Positions 34,425 to 43,397 of a DNA stretch of 64,000 nt are shown one piece after another. The notes below the pieces were generated by a model. That model was given only the letters and a program-made list of their open reading frames with translations, was not told where the DNA came from and searched no databases. Both the position numbers and the translations under genes were made by a program. Numbering within the stretch: position 1 is the stretch's first letter; every line of letters begins with the position of its first letter. The stretch comes from JAGVSZ01 sp035456405 (GTDB lineage: Bacteria > Pseudomonadota > Gammaproteobacteria > Burkholderiales > SG8-39): the NCBI GenBank assembly GCA_035456405.1, contig DATIDG010000060.1, positions 1-64,000 on the forward strand, given 5' to 3'.

Positions 34425-37184
34425 TCAGGCCGCAGCCCGCGCCTCGGCCCGCGCCGGCTCCAGCGGCAACGTGAACGAGAAGCAGGCGCCTTTCCCAGGG
34501 ACGCTCGCGACCCACATCCGGCCGCCGAAGTGCTCGACGATCTGGCGGCTGATGTGCAGTCCCAGGCCGGTGCCCGGCGGCTTGTTCGTGAGCGTATCGC
34601 CCGCCTGGCGGAACTTGTCGAAGATCACCCGTTGCTCCTCGGGGCTGATGCCCGGGCCGTTGTCGCGCACGTCGATCCGCGCGTAGCCGTCGGCCTCCGA
34701 CAGCGTCACCTCGATTCGCCCTCGGCCAGGCTCGCAGAACTTGACTGCGTTCGACAGCAGGTTGAGCAGGACCTGGATCAGCCGGTCAATGTCGGCGTTG
34801 ACCGGGGAGATCCGCTCCGGCAGCCGTGCCTCCACCTCGAGGTTATTCTCCTTGAAGACCTGGCTCATGCCCGCGAGCGTGTCGGAGATGACCTCGCGCA
34901 GCTCCACGCGGCTCACGTGCCACTCGGCCCGGCCCGACTCGATCTTGGCGAGGTCGAGCACCTGGTTGATGAGCCGGGTGAGCCGCTCGGTCTCGCGGGT
35001 AATGATGCCGAGGAACTTCTTGCGCTGCGCGAGCTCCACGTCGGGGTCGGCGAGCAGGATCTCGGAGAACGCGCGGATCGAGGTAAGCGGCGTGCGCAGC
35101 TCGTGCGTCACCGTGGAGATGAAGTCGTCCTTGAGCCGGTCGAGCTCCTTGAGGGCCTCGTTCGCGGCGCGAAGCTCCGCCGTGGCCGCCTCGAGCTCGC
35201 GCGACTTCTGCTCGAGCTTGTGGCTGTAGACGACCACCTGCGAGGCCTCGTCGAGGATCTCGCGCACCTCATTTAGCGTGAGCGCCTCCTCCTTCGCCAC
35301 CGCCGCCACCATGATCCGGGCGGACGCGGCGCCGATCGCGCCGGCGAGCTGCGTCTCGGCGAAATGCACCAGCTCGGCGTCGGCCGCGAGCTCGGCGTCG
35401 GGCCAGTGGCGACCCCGCGCCCGGGCGTACTCCGCGAAGGCCGTGTCGGCGCCTTCCGGGCCGAGAAAGCGCGCGAGCAGGTTGTAGAGATCGGGCACCG
35501 AGGCGGTGCCGCGCCAGAACCTCGCGCCGCCCGCCTCGCGACGGAACACGTCGACGAACAGGCTCGCCTGCCGGTGCTCCTCCGCGCTCGGCGTACCGAG
35601 CAGCGACACGACGACGTACACGCCGACGTTGGCGATCATGCTCCAGAGCATCGCGTGCGTGATCTGGTCGAGCCCGGCGAGACCGAACAGCTCGAGGGGC
35701 TTCAGCAGCTCGTTGCCGAAGGGCCCGTGCTCGAGCAGGCTCCGCGGCAGCCAGTCGGAGCGCGCGAGCGCCGGGAGCAGCAGCGTGTAGAACCAGACAC
35801 CGAATCCCGTGCACAGGCCGGCCAGCGCGCCGCGCCGCGTGGCGCCCTTCCAGAAGATCCCGCCCAGCACCGCCGGGGCGAACTGCGCCACCGCGGCGAA
35901 CGAGATCAGGCCGATCGACACCAGCGCGTACGCCTCTCCGGCGAGCCGGAAGTAGAGGTAGCCGAGGAGCAGAATCAGCACGATCGCGCCGCGCCGGATC
36001 CCGAGCAGCAGCCCCGTGAGGTCGCGCCGCTCGGCCAGGCGCAGGCGCCGCTGGCGCAGCAGCACCGGCATCACGAGGTCGTTGCAGACCATGGTCGACA
36101 GCGCGATCGTCTCGACGATCACCATCCCGGTCGCCGCCGACAGCCCGCCGATGAAGACCAGCAGCGCGAGCAGCTCCTGGCGCTCCGCCATCGGCAGCGT
36201 GAGGACGAACGTGTCGGCGTCCACCATGCCGTCGGGGAAATGCAGCCGCCCGCCGAACGCGATCGGCAGCACGAAGATGTTGATTGCCAGCATGTAGAGC
36301 GGGAACAGCCAGATCGCCTTGTGCAGGTGCTTCTCGTCGACGTTCTCGATCACGGTGACCTGGAACTGGCGCGGCAGGAACATGATCGCGAGCATCGACA
36401 GGATCGTCAGCCAGATCCAGCTCGCGTAGCTCCCCGCGACGCCCTCCAGCGGCGTCAGCATCGCCGCGAGCTTCGGCTCGTCGGCCGCGCGCGCGAAGAC
36501 GTCGCCGAACCCGTTGTAGATCCCGAAGGTCACGAACACGCCGACCGCGAGGAACGCGAGCAGCTTCACGAGCGACTCGAAGGCAATCGCGGCGACCATG
36601 CCCTCGTGATGCTCGGCGGAATAGAGATGGCGGGTCCCGAACAGGACGGTGAAAATCGCCAGGATCAGCGCCACCCAGAGCGCCGTGTCCTGGAGCACCG
36701 GCAGGGCGCCTACCTTCGCCGGCATGATGATCTCCGGGTACTGCACGAGGATGATAAAGCTGCTCGAAACCGCCTTCAGCTGCAGCGAGATGTACGGGAC
36801 GATTCCGATCACCGCGATGATCGTGACCACCCCGCCGAGCAGCGCGCTCTTGCCATAGCGGGAAGCGACGAAGTCGGCGAGCGAGGTGATGCGGTTCTGC
36901 TTCGAGATGCGCAGGATCTTGCGCATCACGATCCACCACAGCGCGATCATCAGCGTGGGGCCGAGATAGATCGGCAGGAAGCCGACGCCGTCGACTGCAG
37001 CGCGGCCGACGCTGCCGTAGAAGGTCCAAGCCGTGGCATAGACCGCGAGCGAGAGGCTGTAGATGTACGGGCTCGCGATGACCGAGCGGCCGCGGTCGGC
37101 GCGGCTGTCGGCGTAGTAGGCGATGGCGAACAGCAGCCCGAGGTAAGCGAACGAGGTGACGACGATCACCCAGCCCTGGAGCAT
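34425..37184 (-). CDS. SLC5 symporter-STAC-histidine kinase sensor (CrbS/CbrA-like, copy 2)
   Basis: 919 aa, collinear with the copy at 22487. It has an SLC5 domain of about 13 helices (YATAWTFYGSVGRAAVDGVG), a STAC-like domain (LLARFLGPEGADTAFAEY, FAETQLAGAIGAASAR) and a coiled coil. The kinase core has H694 (VTHELRTPL), LLNLLSNAVKF, DNGPGI and GTGLGLHI. All catalytic motifs are present. The symporter half probably senses, and may transport, a short organic acid. It lies directly downstream of acs and its paired 65-aa gene. Confidence 0.93.
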   Translation of the reverse strand: MLQGWVIVVTSFAYLGLLFAIAYYADSRADRGRSVIASPYIYSLSLAVYATAWTFYGSVGRAAVDGVGFLPIYLGPTLMIALWWIVMRKILRISKQNRITSLADFVASRYGKSALLGGVVTIIAVIGIVPYISLQLKAVSSSFIILVQYPEIIMPAKVGALPVLQDTALWVALILAIFTVLFGTRHLYSAEHHEGMVAAIAFESLVKLLAFLAVGVFVTFGIYNGFGDVFARAADEPKLAAMLTPLEGVAGSYASWIWLTILSMLAIMFLPRQFQVTVIENVDEKHLHKAIWLFPLYMLAINIFVLPIAFGGRLHFPDGMVDADTFVLTLPMAERQELLALLVFIGGLSAATGMVIVETIALSTMVCNDLVMPVLLRQRRLRLAERRDLTGLLLGIRRGAIVLILLLGYLYFRLAGEAYALVSIGLISFAAVAQFAPAVLGGIFWKGATRRGALAGLCTGFGVWFYTLLLPALARSDWLPRSLLEHGPFGNELLKPLELFGLAGLDQITHAMLWSMIANVGVYVVVSLLGTPSAEEHRQASLFVDVFRREAGGARFWRGTASVPDLYNLLARFLGPEGADTAFAEYARARGRHWPDAELAADAELVHFAETQLAGAIGAASARIMVAAVAKEEALTLNEVREILDEASQVVVYSHKLEQKSRELEAATAELRAANEALKELDRLKDDFISTVTHELRTPLTSIRAFSEILLADPDVELAQRKKFLGIITRETERLTRLINQVLDLAKIESGRAEWHVSRVELREVISDTLAGMSQVFKENNLEVEARLPERISPVNADIDRLIQVLLNLLSNAVKFCEPGRGRIEVTLSEADGYARIDVRDNGPGISPEEQRVIFDKFRQAGDTLTNKPPGTGLGLHISRQIVEHFGGRMWVASVPGKGACFSFTLPLEPARAEARAAA

Positions 37185-37211
37185 GGCGCGCGCCTCCGGT
37201 GCCGGCCCGCC

Positions 37212-37409
37212 CTACCCGTCCCGCTCGACCACGAGCGCCATCAGCGCGATCAGCAGCGCCCAGGCAGCGAAGATGAAGGCATACAGGATCGGGACCCCGA
37301 GCAGCGCGCCGGGCCTGTTGAAAAGCGCGAGGAGCGGGTAGTTGAAGAGCAGGAAGCCCAGCATGCACAGCGCAACGAGCCGCTGCGCCTTCTTCTCCAG
37401 CGCGTACAT
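37212..37409 (-). CDS. 65-aa two-helix membrane protein, cassette subunit (copy 2)
   Basis: 65 residues starting MYALEKKAQRLV, with FNYPLLALFNRP, LLGVPILYAFIF and W.LLIAL matching the other copy position for position. A strong AAAGGAGG lies six bases before ATG 37409, which fixes the start and discards 61 upstream codons of the open frame. First gene of the second cassette, 27 bases ahead of the kinase. Inferred small partner of the SLC5 domain. Confidence 0.88.
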   Translation of the reverse strand: MYALEKKAQRLVALCMLGFLLFNYPLLALFNRPGALLGVPILYAFIFAAWALLIALMALVVERDG

Positions 37410-37588
37410 GGCGCCTCCTTTCCCCGCGAACGCCGCCGGCCGCACGGTGCAGACCGCACGCGGAGCGTAGGCGGGCGCGCGACCCCGTGTCAACGCCCGG
37501 AGGACGAAACGACGTCCCGGGTTGCCTGAAAAGGCTCCGCAGGACCCCGACTCGGCGAGGTTCTGCACCGGGATTGGGGATCCGATTC

Positions 37589-37613
37589 GCAAGAGGGGCG
37601 TGGCCCCTCTTGC
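37589..37613. terminator. strong hairpin after acs, possible terminator
   Basis: Perfect 11-bp inverted repeat (GCAAGAGGGGC / GCCCCTCTTGC) with a three-base loop, 35 bases after the acs stop on the minus strand. No T-run follows (next bases GAATCGG), so termination may be partial or Rho-assisted. It lies between acs and the second sensor cassette. Confidence 0.5.
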
Positions 37614-37648
37614 CGCGACTCCCTAGTCGGGGCGGCGCACGCGCGCCG

Positions 37649-39616
37649 TCAGGTCGCCTGCTTCAGCTGCTCCAGGATCGCGGGATTCTCGAGCGTCGAG
37701 ACATCCTGCGTGATCTCCTCGCCTTTCGCGATCGAGCGCAGCAGGCGGCGCATGATCTTCCCGGAGCGAGTCTTGGGCAGGTTGTCGCCGAAGCGGATGT
37801 CCTTCGGCTTGGCGATCGGGCCGATCTCCTTCGCCACCCAGTTGCGCAGGTCGTTGGCGATCTTGTGCGCGTCGGCGCTCGACGGCCGCGCCTGCTTGAG
37901 CACGACGAACGCGCAGACTGCCTCGCCGGTGAGCTCGTCGGGCCTGCCGACGACCGCCGCTTCGGCGACGATCGGGTTCGCGACGAGCGCCGACTCGATC
38001 TCCATCGTGCCGAGGCGGTGGCCCGAGACGTTGAGCACGTCGTCGATGCGCCCCACGATCCGGAAGTAGCCGTCCTCGTCCATGCTCGCACCGTCGCCCG
38101 CGAGGTAGTACTTGCCCTGGAACTCCGGCGGGTAGTAGCTCTTCTTGTAGCGGTCCGGGTCACCCCAGATGGTGCGGATCATCGAGGGCCAGGGACGCTT
38201 GATGACCAGGATTCCTCCCTTGCCCCGGCCGACGGGATGGCCGGTCTCGTCGACGATGTCGGCGAAGATGCCGGGCAGCGGCAGGGTCGCCGAGCCGGGC
38301 TTGGTCGCGATCGCGCCCGGCAGCGGCGTGATCATGATCGCCCCGGTCTCCGTCTGCCACCACGTGTCGACGATCGGGCAGCGCTCGCGGCCGACCGTCG
38401 TGTGATACCACATCCATGCCTCGGGATTGATCGGTTCGCCAACCGTGCCGAGGATGCGCACGCTGGAGAGGTCGTACTTCTTCGGCAGCTCGCCGCCCGC
38501 CTTGATGAGCGAGCGGATCGCGGTCGGCGCAGTGTAGAAGACGTTGACCTTGTGGTCCTGGATCATCTTCCAGAAGCGCCCGGCATCGGGGTACGTCGGG
38601 ACCCCCTCGAAGATCACCGCGGTCGTCCCGCAGGACAACGGCCCGTAGCAGATATAGCTGTGCCCGGTCACCCAGCCCACGTCGGCAGTGCACCAGAAGA
38701 TGTCGGTGGGCTTGTTGTCGAACACCCACTTCATCGTCAGCGTGGTCCCGAGCAGATAGCCGCCGGTGGAGTGCTGCACACCCTTCGGCTTGCCGGTCGA
38801 GCCCGACGTGTAGAGGATGAACAGCGGGTGCTCGGCGTTGACCCAGGTGGGCTCGCAGCTGTCGGCCTGTCCCTCGACCACCTCGTGCCACCACTTGTCG
38901 CGCGGCGACTGCATCGGCACCGCCGAGCCGCTCCGGCGGTAGACGATCACGTTCTTGACGTTCTCGCAGCCGCCCATCGCGAAGGCCTCGTCCACGACCG
39001 GCTTGAGGGGAATCTCCCGGCCGCCGCGGAACTGTCCGTCGGCGGTGATGACCTCGGTCGCCCCGGCGTCGATGATCCGCTCCTGCAGGCTCTTCGCCGA
39101 GAATCCGCCGAACACGACCGAGTGCGTGGCGCCGATGCGCGCGCAGGCCTGCATCGCGACGATCACCTCGATCGACATCGGCATGTAGACGAGCACGCGG
39201 TCGCCCTTCTTCACGCCGTGCGACTTCAGCGCGTTGGCGAACTTGCAGACATTCTGATAGAGCTGCTTGTAGGTGATCCGGGTCACCTTGCCGTCGTCGG
39301 CCTCGAAGATGATCGCAACCTTGTCGGGCTGCGTCTTGAGGTGCCGGTCGAGGCAGTTGTACGAGGCGTTCAGCTCGCCGTCGTGGAACCACTTGAAGAA
39401 CGGCGCGTTCGACTCGTCGAGCACCTTCGTGAAGGGCTTCTTCCACGAGATGTGCTCTCGCGCCATGCGTCCCCAGAAACCCTCGAAGTCGCGCTCGGCC
39501 TCGTCGCACAGGGCCTTGTAGGCGGCCATGCCGGAGACGTTGGCGTTCTTGACTAGGTCCGCAGGCGGCGGGAAGACCCGGGTTTCCTGCAGGACCGACT
39601 CGATCGTGGCGGACAT
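37649..39616 (-). CDS. acs: acetyl-CoA synthetase (AMP-forming)
   Basis: 655-aa ANL-family enzyme making acetyl-CoA from acetate, ATP and CoA through acetyl-AMP. It has the P-loop-like YTSGSTGKPKGVQHSTGG, the adenylate core WWQTETGAIMITPLPG, the hinge/A8 region GRIDDVLNVSGHRLGTMEIE and the acetylatable lysine in PKTRSGKIMRRLLR. The normal size for Acs is about 650. Start at ATG 39616 (MSATIESVLQET) with AAGGAGG upstream. Its promoter shares a layout with actP, so uptake and activation of acetate are probably co-regulated. Confidence 0.97.
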   Translation of the reverse strand: MSATIESVLQETRVFPPPADLVKNANVSGMAAYKALCDEAERDFEGFWGRMAREHISWKKPFTKVLDESNAPFFKWFHDGELNASYNCLDRHLKTQPDKVAIIFEADDGKVTRITYKQLYQNVCKFANALKSHGVKKGDRVLVYMPMSIEVIVAMQACARIGATHSVVFGGFSAKSLQERIIDAGATEVITADGQFRGGREIPLKPVVDEAFAMGGCENVKNVIVYRRSGSAVPMQSPRDKWWHEVVEGQADSCEPTWVNAEHPLFILYTSGSTGKPKGVQHSTGGYLLGTTLTMKWVFDNKPTDIFWCTADVGWVTGHSYICYGPLSCGTTAVIFEGVPTYPDAGRFWKMIQDHKVNVFYTAPTAIRSLIKAGGELPKKYDLSSVRILGTVGEPINPEAWMWYHTTVGRERCPIVDTWWQTETGAIMITPLPGAIATKPGSATLPLPGIFADIVDETGHPVGRGKGGILVIKRPWPSMIRTIWGDPDRYKKSYYPPEFQGKYYLAGDGASMDEDGYFRIVGRIDDVLNVSGHRLGTMEIESALVANPIVAEAAVVGRPDELTGEAVCAFVVLKQARPSSADAHKIANDLRNWVAKEIGPIAKPKDIRFGDNLPKTRSGKIMRRLLRSIAKGEEITQDVSTLENPAILEQLKQAT

Positions 39617-39670
39617 GACGAGGATTCCTCCTTCGAACGGGTTGATATATCGCTTTCTGGTCTGCGTGGG

Positions 39671-39703
39671 ATTCTGGCCGGCGAGTCTTACGGGCGCCTT
39701 ACG
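39671..39703 (-). promoter_or_regulatory. acs promoter with tandem CGTAAG motif
   Basis: On the minus strand CAGAAT (39676-39671) is preceded by exactly 10 bases and then CGTAAG (39692-39687). A second CGTAAG (39703-39698) lies 11 bases, one helical turn, further upstream. There is no -35 consensus. The same CGTAAG-N10-C/TAGAAT arrangement precedes yjcH-actP, and both would give a leader of about 45-50 bases. Confidence 0.55.
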
Positions 39704-39804
39704 CACCGCCGGCACCGGCAGAATGGAACCACCGGTCGGGGCGGATTGTAAAGAGACTCGCGCAGCGCCCGGCCGCTGACGCACCGCACAGCCTGGGTCG
39801 GGGC

Positions 39805-39839
39805 GGAAACGAAAACGCCGCACCCGAGGGTGCGGCGTT
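39805..39839 (-). terminator. Rho-independent terminator of aceA
   Basis: Stem AACGCCGCACCC/GGGTGCGGCGTT with a very small loop. On the minus strand it is followed by TTTCGTTTCC. It starts about 20 bases after the aceA stop and isolates aceA from the acs promoter region downstream. Confidence 0.88.
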
Positions 39840-39860
39840 ACGTGGGAGGGGGATGCCGGG

Positions 39861-41171
39861 CTAGGCGACCTTCTTCTGTGTCTTCTTGTCGTCGAAGAAC
39901 TGCTCGTCCTCGGTCGAGCCGTGCAGCGCGGTGGTCGACGACTTGCCGGCCTGGACGACCTGGGTGACGTCGTCGAAGTAGCTGGTGCCGACTTCGCGCT
40001 GGTGCTTGACCGCAGTGAAACCCTTTTCCGCCGCGGCGAACTCCTTCTGCTGCAGCTCGACGAAGGCGGTCATGTCGTTGCGCGCGTAGCCGTACGCGAG
40101 CTCGAACATCGAGTAGTTGAGCGAGTGGAAGCCGGCCAGGGTGATGAACTGGAACTTGTAGCCCATGGCACCGAGCTCGCGCTGGAACATCGCGATCGTC
40201 CCGTCGTCGAGGTTGCGCTTCCAGTTGAACGACGGCGAGCAATTGTACGCGAGCATCTTGCCCGGGTACTTCTTCTGGATGCCTTCGGCGAACCTACGCG
40301 CGAAATCGAGGTCCGGCGTGCCGGTCTCGCACCACACGAGGTCGGCGTACTCGGCGTACGCGAGTCCGCGCGACAGCGCCTGATCGAAGCCCTTGCGGGT
40401 GCGGAAGAACCCCTCGGAGGTGCGCTCGCCGGTGAGGAACGGCTTGTCGTTCTCGTCGACGTCGGAGGTCACCAGGTCGGCCGCCTCCGCGTCGGTGCGC
40501 GCGAGCAGGATGGTCGGCACGCCCATGACGTCGGCGGCGAGCCGCGCGGCGACGAGCTTCTGCACCGCCTCCTGCGTCGGCACGAGCACCTTGCCGCCCA
40601 TGTGGCCGCACTTCTTGACGGAGGCGAGCTGGTCCTCGAAGTGCACCCCGGCGGCGCCCGCCTCGATCATCGCCTTCATCAGCTCGAAGGCGTTCAGCAC
40701 GCCGCCGAAGCCGGCCTCGGCATCGGCCACGATCGGCGCGAAGAAGTCGACGTCGCCCTTGCCCTCCATGTGCTGGATCTGGTCGGCGCGCTGCAGGGTA
40801 TTGTTAATGCGCTTCACGACGGTCGGGACGCTGGTCACCGCGTAGAGCGATTGGTCGGGGTACATCGACAGGCTGTCGTTCGCGTCGGCCGCGACCTGCC
40901 AGCCGGAGAGGTAGATCGCCGGAACGCCGGCCTTGACCTGCTGCATCGCCTGGTTGCCGGTCGTTGCACCGAGCGAGTTCACAAACGGCCGCTCGTGCAT
41001 CATCTTCCACAGCTTCTCGGCACCGCGCCGGGCGAGCGTCTGCTCGATCTGCAGGCTCCCGCGCAGGCGGCACACGTCGGCCGCGGTGTAACCGCGCTTC
41101 ACGCCCTTCCAGCGTGGGTTCTCGGCCCAGTCCTTTTCGATCTTGCGGATCTCTTGTGCTTGGTTGCTCAT
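39861..41171 (-). CDS. aceA: isocitrate lyase
   Basis: 436-aa glyoxylate-shunt enzyme that splits isocitrate into glyoxylate and succinate. The catalytic motif KKCGH is in ASVKKCGHMGGKVLVPTQE, with other family blocks WQVAADAN, WCETGTPD and YNCSPSFNWK. The start at 41171 (MSNQAQEIRKIEKDW) matches the usual N-terminus; a frame eight codons longer exists. It is transcribed alone, with its own terminator and about 530 bases of upstream DNA. With acs and actP it supports growth on acetate. Malate synthase is not in the window. Confidence 0.97.
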   Translation of the reverse strand: MSNQAQEIRKIEKDWAENPRWKGVKRGYTAADVCRLRGSLQIEQTLARRGAEKLWKMMHERPFVNSLGATTGNQAMQQVKAGVPAIYLSGWQVAADANDSLSMYPDQSLYAVTSVPTVVKRINNTLQRADQIQHMEGKGDVDFFAPIVADAEAGFGGVLNAFELMKAMIEAGAAGVHFEDQLASVKKCGHMGGKVLVPTQEAVQKLVAARLAADVMGVPTILLARTDAEAADLVTSDVDENDKPFLTGERTSEGFFRTRKGFDQALSRGLAYAEYADLVWCETGTPDLDFARRFAEGIQKKYPGKMLAYNCSPSFNWKRNLDDGTIAMFQRELGAMGYKFQFITLAGFHSLNYSMFELAYGYARNDMTAFVELQQKEFAAAEKGFTAVKHQREVGTSYFDDVTQVVQAGKSSTTALHGSTEDEQFFDDKKTQKKVA

Positions 41172-41584
41172 TCCTTCACTTCCCCAAATAGGCAATCGGC
41201 CTCGAGGCGGCGCACGCGCCAGCCCCTCCTAGGCTCAAACAACGCGCGTTCCTCCGGTGCGCGAAGCGCGCTGGCCAAGCCCGACGAGACCGGGGCGATG
41301 CCCCGGCCACGTCGTTTCACGGAGGTGGCCGGAGATCCTGTCCGGCACAACCAGGCGGGCATCTTCGCACGGTAATGCGGCGCCCCTTCCCTGCCGCAAC
41401 GCACAGGTTAGCGCGCCGCGTTCGTGAACGCCGCGGAATCACCCGCGGCGCGAGGGGATTCTTGCACGGCGACCTGCTGCAGCGCAACAGGGCCCGGCAT
41501 CCGGAAATAGAGCCGGGAATCTCGCTCAAATCAAGCGAATGTCTGCGCGATGCGGTGTCACATTTCGCATGGCGGCGAGGAGGC

Positions 41585-41617
41585 CTGCTGCATTGCGCTA
41601 AGCCCGTGATGCAGCAG
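41585..41617. promoter_or_regulatory. inverted repeat, possible operator
   Basis: CTGCTGCAT (41585-41593) and ATGCAGCAG (41609-41617) form a perfect 9-bp dyad with a 15-base spacer, about 40 bases upstream of the yqhA-like gene's candidate -10. The size suits a dimeric regulator, but no regulator can be named. Confidence 0.35.
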
Positions 41618-41655
41618 TGGAAGCACCCCGGCACAAGAGCGCCGCAAGGTACCGG

Positions 41656-41664
41656 TGCTAGAAT
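41656..41664 (+). promoter_or_regulatory. extended -10 promoter candidate for yqhA-like gene
   Basis: TGCTAGAAT on the plus strand: an extended -10 (TG at 41656-41657, TAGAAT at 41659-41664) with no recognisable -35. It would start transcription about 36 bases before ATG 41707. Confidence 0.35.
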
Positions 41665-41706
41665 CGCGCGCTCTCGCGCCACCCCCTTCCCCGGTCACCG
41701 ACGCCA

Positions 41707-42252
41707 ATGACTACGACCAGCGCCGCCCCCGTCCGTCTTCGTCCCGTTCCCGCGGCGATCTTCGCCGCGCGCTGGCTGCAGCTGCCACTCTATCTCGGCC
41801 TGATCCTGGCGATGGGCATCTACGTCGTGCAGTTCTGGAAGGAGATGCTCCACATTCTGCATATCGTCTCCTCCAAGGACATCAGCGAGACCGAAATCAT
41901 GCTCGGCGTGCTCGGGCTGATCGACGTGGTGATGATCGCGAACCTGCTCATCATGGTGATCGTCGGCGGCTACGAGACGTTCGTGTCGCGCACGTACATC
42001 GAAGGCCACCCCGATCAGCCGGAATGGCTCTCGCATGTGAACGCATCGGTGCTGAAGGTCAAGCTCGCGACCGCGATCATCGGTATCTCCTCGATCCACC
42101 TGCTCAAGACGTTCATAAACGCCGCGCAGCTCGAAGAGAAGCAGATGATGTGGCAGGTGATCATACACATAGCGTTCCTCTTCTCGGCGCTCGCAATCGC
42201 GGCTGCCGACCGCGTGCTCGGCGTCACGTATCACGAAGAGCACCGCGAGTAG
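41707..42252 (+). CDS. yqhA: UPF0114/YqhA-family inner-membrane protein
   Basis: 181-aa membrane protein with about four helices. It carries the family's ARWLQLPLYLGLI start, the IDVVMIANLLIMVIVGGYETFVSR segment and ISSIHLLKTFI. The family is widespread in proteobacteria and its function is not established. It is followed after 11 bases by the sugar-dehydrogenase gene on the same strand, so the two may be co-transcribed. Confidence 0.92.
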   Translation: MTTTSAAPVRLRPVPAAIFAARWLQLPLYLGLILAMGIYVVQFWKEMLHILHIVSSKDISETEIMLGVLGLIDVVMIANLLIMVIVGGYETFVSRTYIEGHPDQPEWLSHVNASVLKVKLATAIIGISSIHLLKTFINAAQLEEKQMMWQVIIHIAFLFSALAIAAADRVLGVTYHEEHRE

Positions 42253-42263
42253 CCGGGGGGCCG

Positions 42264-43397
42264 ATGCAAGCGACTGCGCTACCGTTCGCCCTGCTCGTTG
42301 CGATCGCCTGCGCCCTTGCCGCGCCGGCCAGCGCGCAGACCGCCAGGACCGAGGAGCACGTGGTTCGCGCGGTGACCGTCGTCGCCGGCCTCGACCATCC
42401 CTGGAGCATCGCGTTCCTGCCAGACGGGCGCATGCTCGTCACGGAACGCCCGGGCCGGCTGCGGATCGTCGGCAAGGACAGGCAGCTCGATCCGCGCCCG
42501 GTGGCCGGCCTTCCGGCGGGGATCGCCGAGCACGGCCAGGGCGGGCTGCTGGACGTCGTGCTGCACCCGAGGTTTGCGGAGAACGCGTGGGTGTACCTGT
42601 CGTACGCCGCGCGCGACGGGACGGGCGTCGGCACGGAAGTCGCGCGCGGCAAGCTCGCCGGCGACCGTCTGACGGACGTGCAGACGCTCTTCCGCATGCA
42701 GCCGAAGTCCGGCGGTGGGCGTCACTTCGGCTCGCGCCTGGTGTTCGACCGCGACGGCTTCCTCTTCATCACGCTCGGCGACCGGGGCGAGCAGGAGCGC
42801 GCGCAGCGGCTCGACGATCACGCCGGCAAGATCGTGCGCTTGCACGACGACGGCCGCGTTCCGGCCGATAATCCGTTCGTACAGCGCGCCGGCGCGCGAC
42901 CGGAGATCTGGTCGCTCGGTAACCGCAACGTGCAGGGCGCCGCGCTGCATCCGCGCACGGGTGCGCTGTGGGCGCACGAGCACGGGCCGCAGGGCGGCGA
43001 CGAGGTCAATGTGATCCGCGCCGGGGTGAACTACGGCTGGCCGGTCATCACCTACGGCGTGAACTACGGAATCGGCACCAAGATCGGGGAAGGAACGGCC
43101 AAGCCCGGCCTCGCGCAGCCGATCCTGCACTGGGTGCCCTCGATCGCGCCTTCGGGAATGGCGTTCTACGACGGCGACCGCTTCGCGCGCTGGAAGGGCG
43201 ACCTCTTCGTCGGGGCCCTGCGCGACCGCATGCTCGTGCGCCTGAGACTCGACGGCGAGCGCGTCGTCAGGGAGGAGCGGATGTTCGTCGGCACGCTCGG
43301 CCGCATCCGCGACGTGCGCGCGAGTCCCGACGGGCTGATCTATCTGCTCACCGACGAATCCGACGGGAAACTCATCCGGCTCGAGCCGGCGGGCTAG
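42264..43397 (+). CDS. PQQ-dependent aldose sugar dehydrogenase (YliI-like), periplasmic
   Basis: 377-aa protein with a signal peptide (MQATALPFALLVAIACALAA, cleaved near ASA-QT) and a six-bladed beta-propeller. Typical blocks are LDHPWSIAFLPDGRMLVTERPGRL, GQGGLLDVVLHP, FGSRLVFDRDGFLFITLGDR and EHGPQGGDEVN. Soluble aldose dehydrogenases of this type oxidise sugars in the periplasm using PQQ. No PQQ synthesis genes are in the window. Its stop is immediately adjacent to the stop of the convergent transglutaminase-like gene. Confidence 0.9.
   Translation: MQATALPFALLVAIACALAAPASAQTARTEEHVVRAVTVVAGLDHPWSIAFLPDGRMLVTERPGRLRIVGKDRQLDPRPVAGLPAGIAEHGQGGLLDVVLHPRFAENAWVYLSYAARDGTGVGTEVARGKLAGDRLTDVQTLFRMQPKSGGGRHFGSRLVFDRDGFLFITLGDRGEQERAQRLDDHAGKIVRLHDDGRVPADNPFVQRAGARPEIWSLGNRNVQGAALHPRTGALWAHEHGPQGGDEVNVIRAGVNYGWPVITYGVNYGIGTKIGEGTAKPGLAQPILHWVPSIAPSGMAFYDGDRFARWKGDLFVGALRDRMLVRLRLDGERVVREERMFVGTLGRIRDVRASPDGLIYLLTDESDGKLIRLEPAG

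Larger units (their letters stand above)
41172..41706. other. divergent intergenic region aceA / yqhA-like gene
   Basis: About 535 bases without a believable gene. It should hold the aceA promoter (no clear -35/-10 found). Nearer the plus-strand gene are a 9-bp inverted repeat (41585-41617) and an extended -10 element (41656-41664). No CGTAAG repeat like those at acs and actP was found, so aceA may be controlled differently. Confidence 0.6.

Noticed and set aside
34425..37184. The SLC5-kinase copies as plain acetate permeases
   Set aside because: Both have complete histidine-kinase motifs (H box, N, G1, G2) after the membrane domain, so they are sensors. The actual permease is ActP at 25485.
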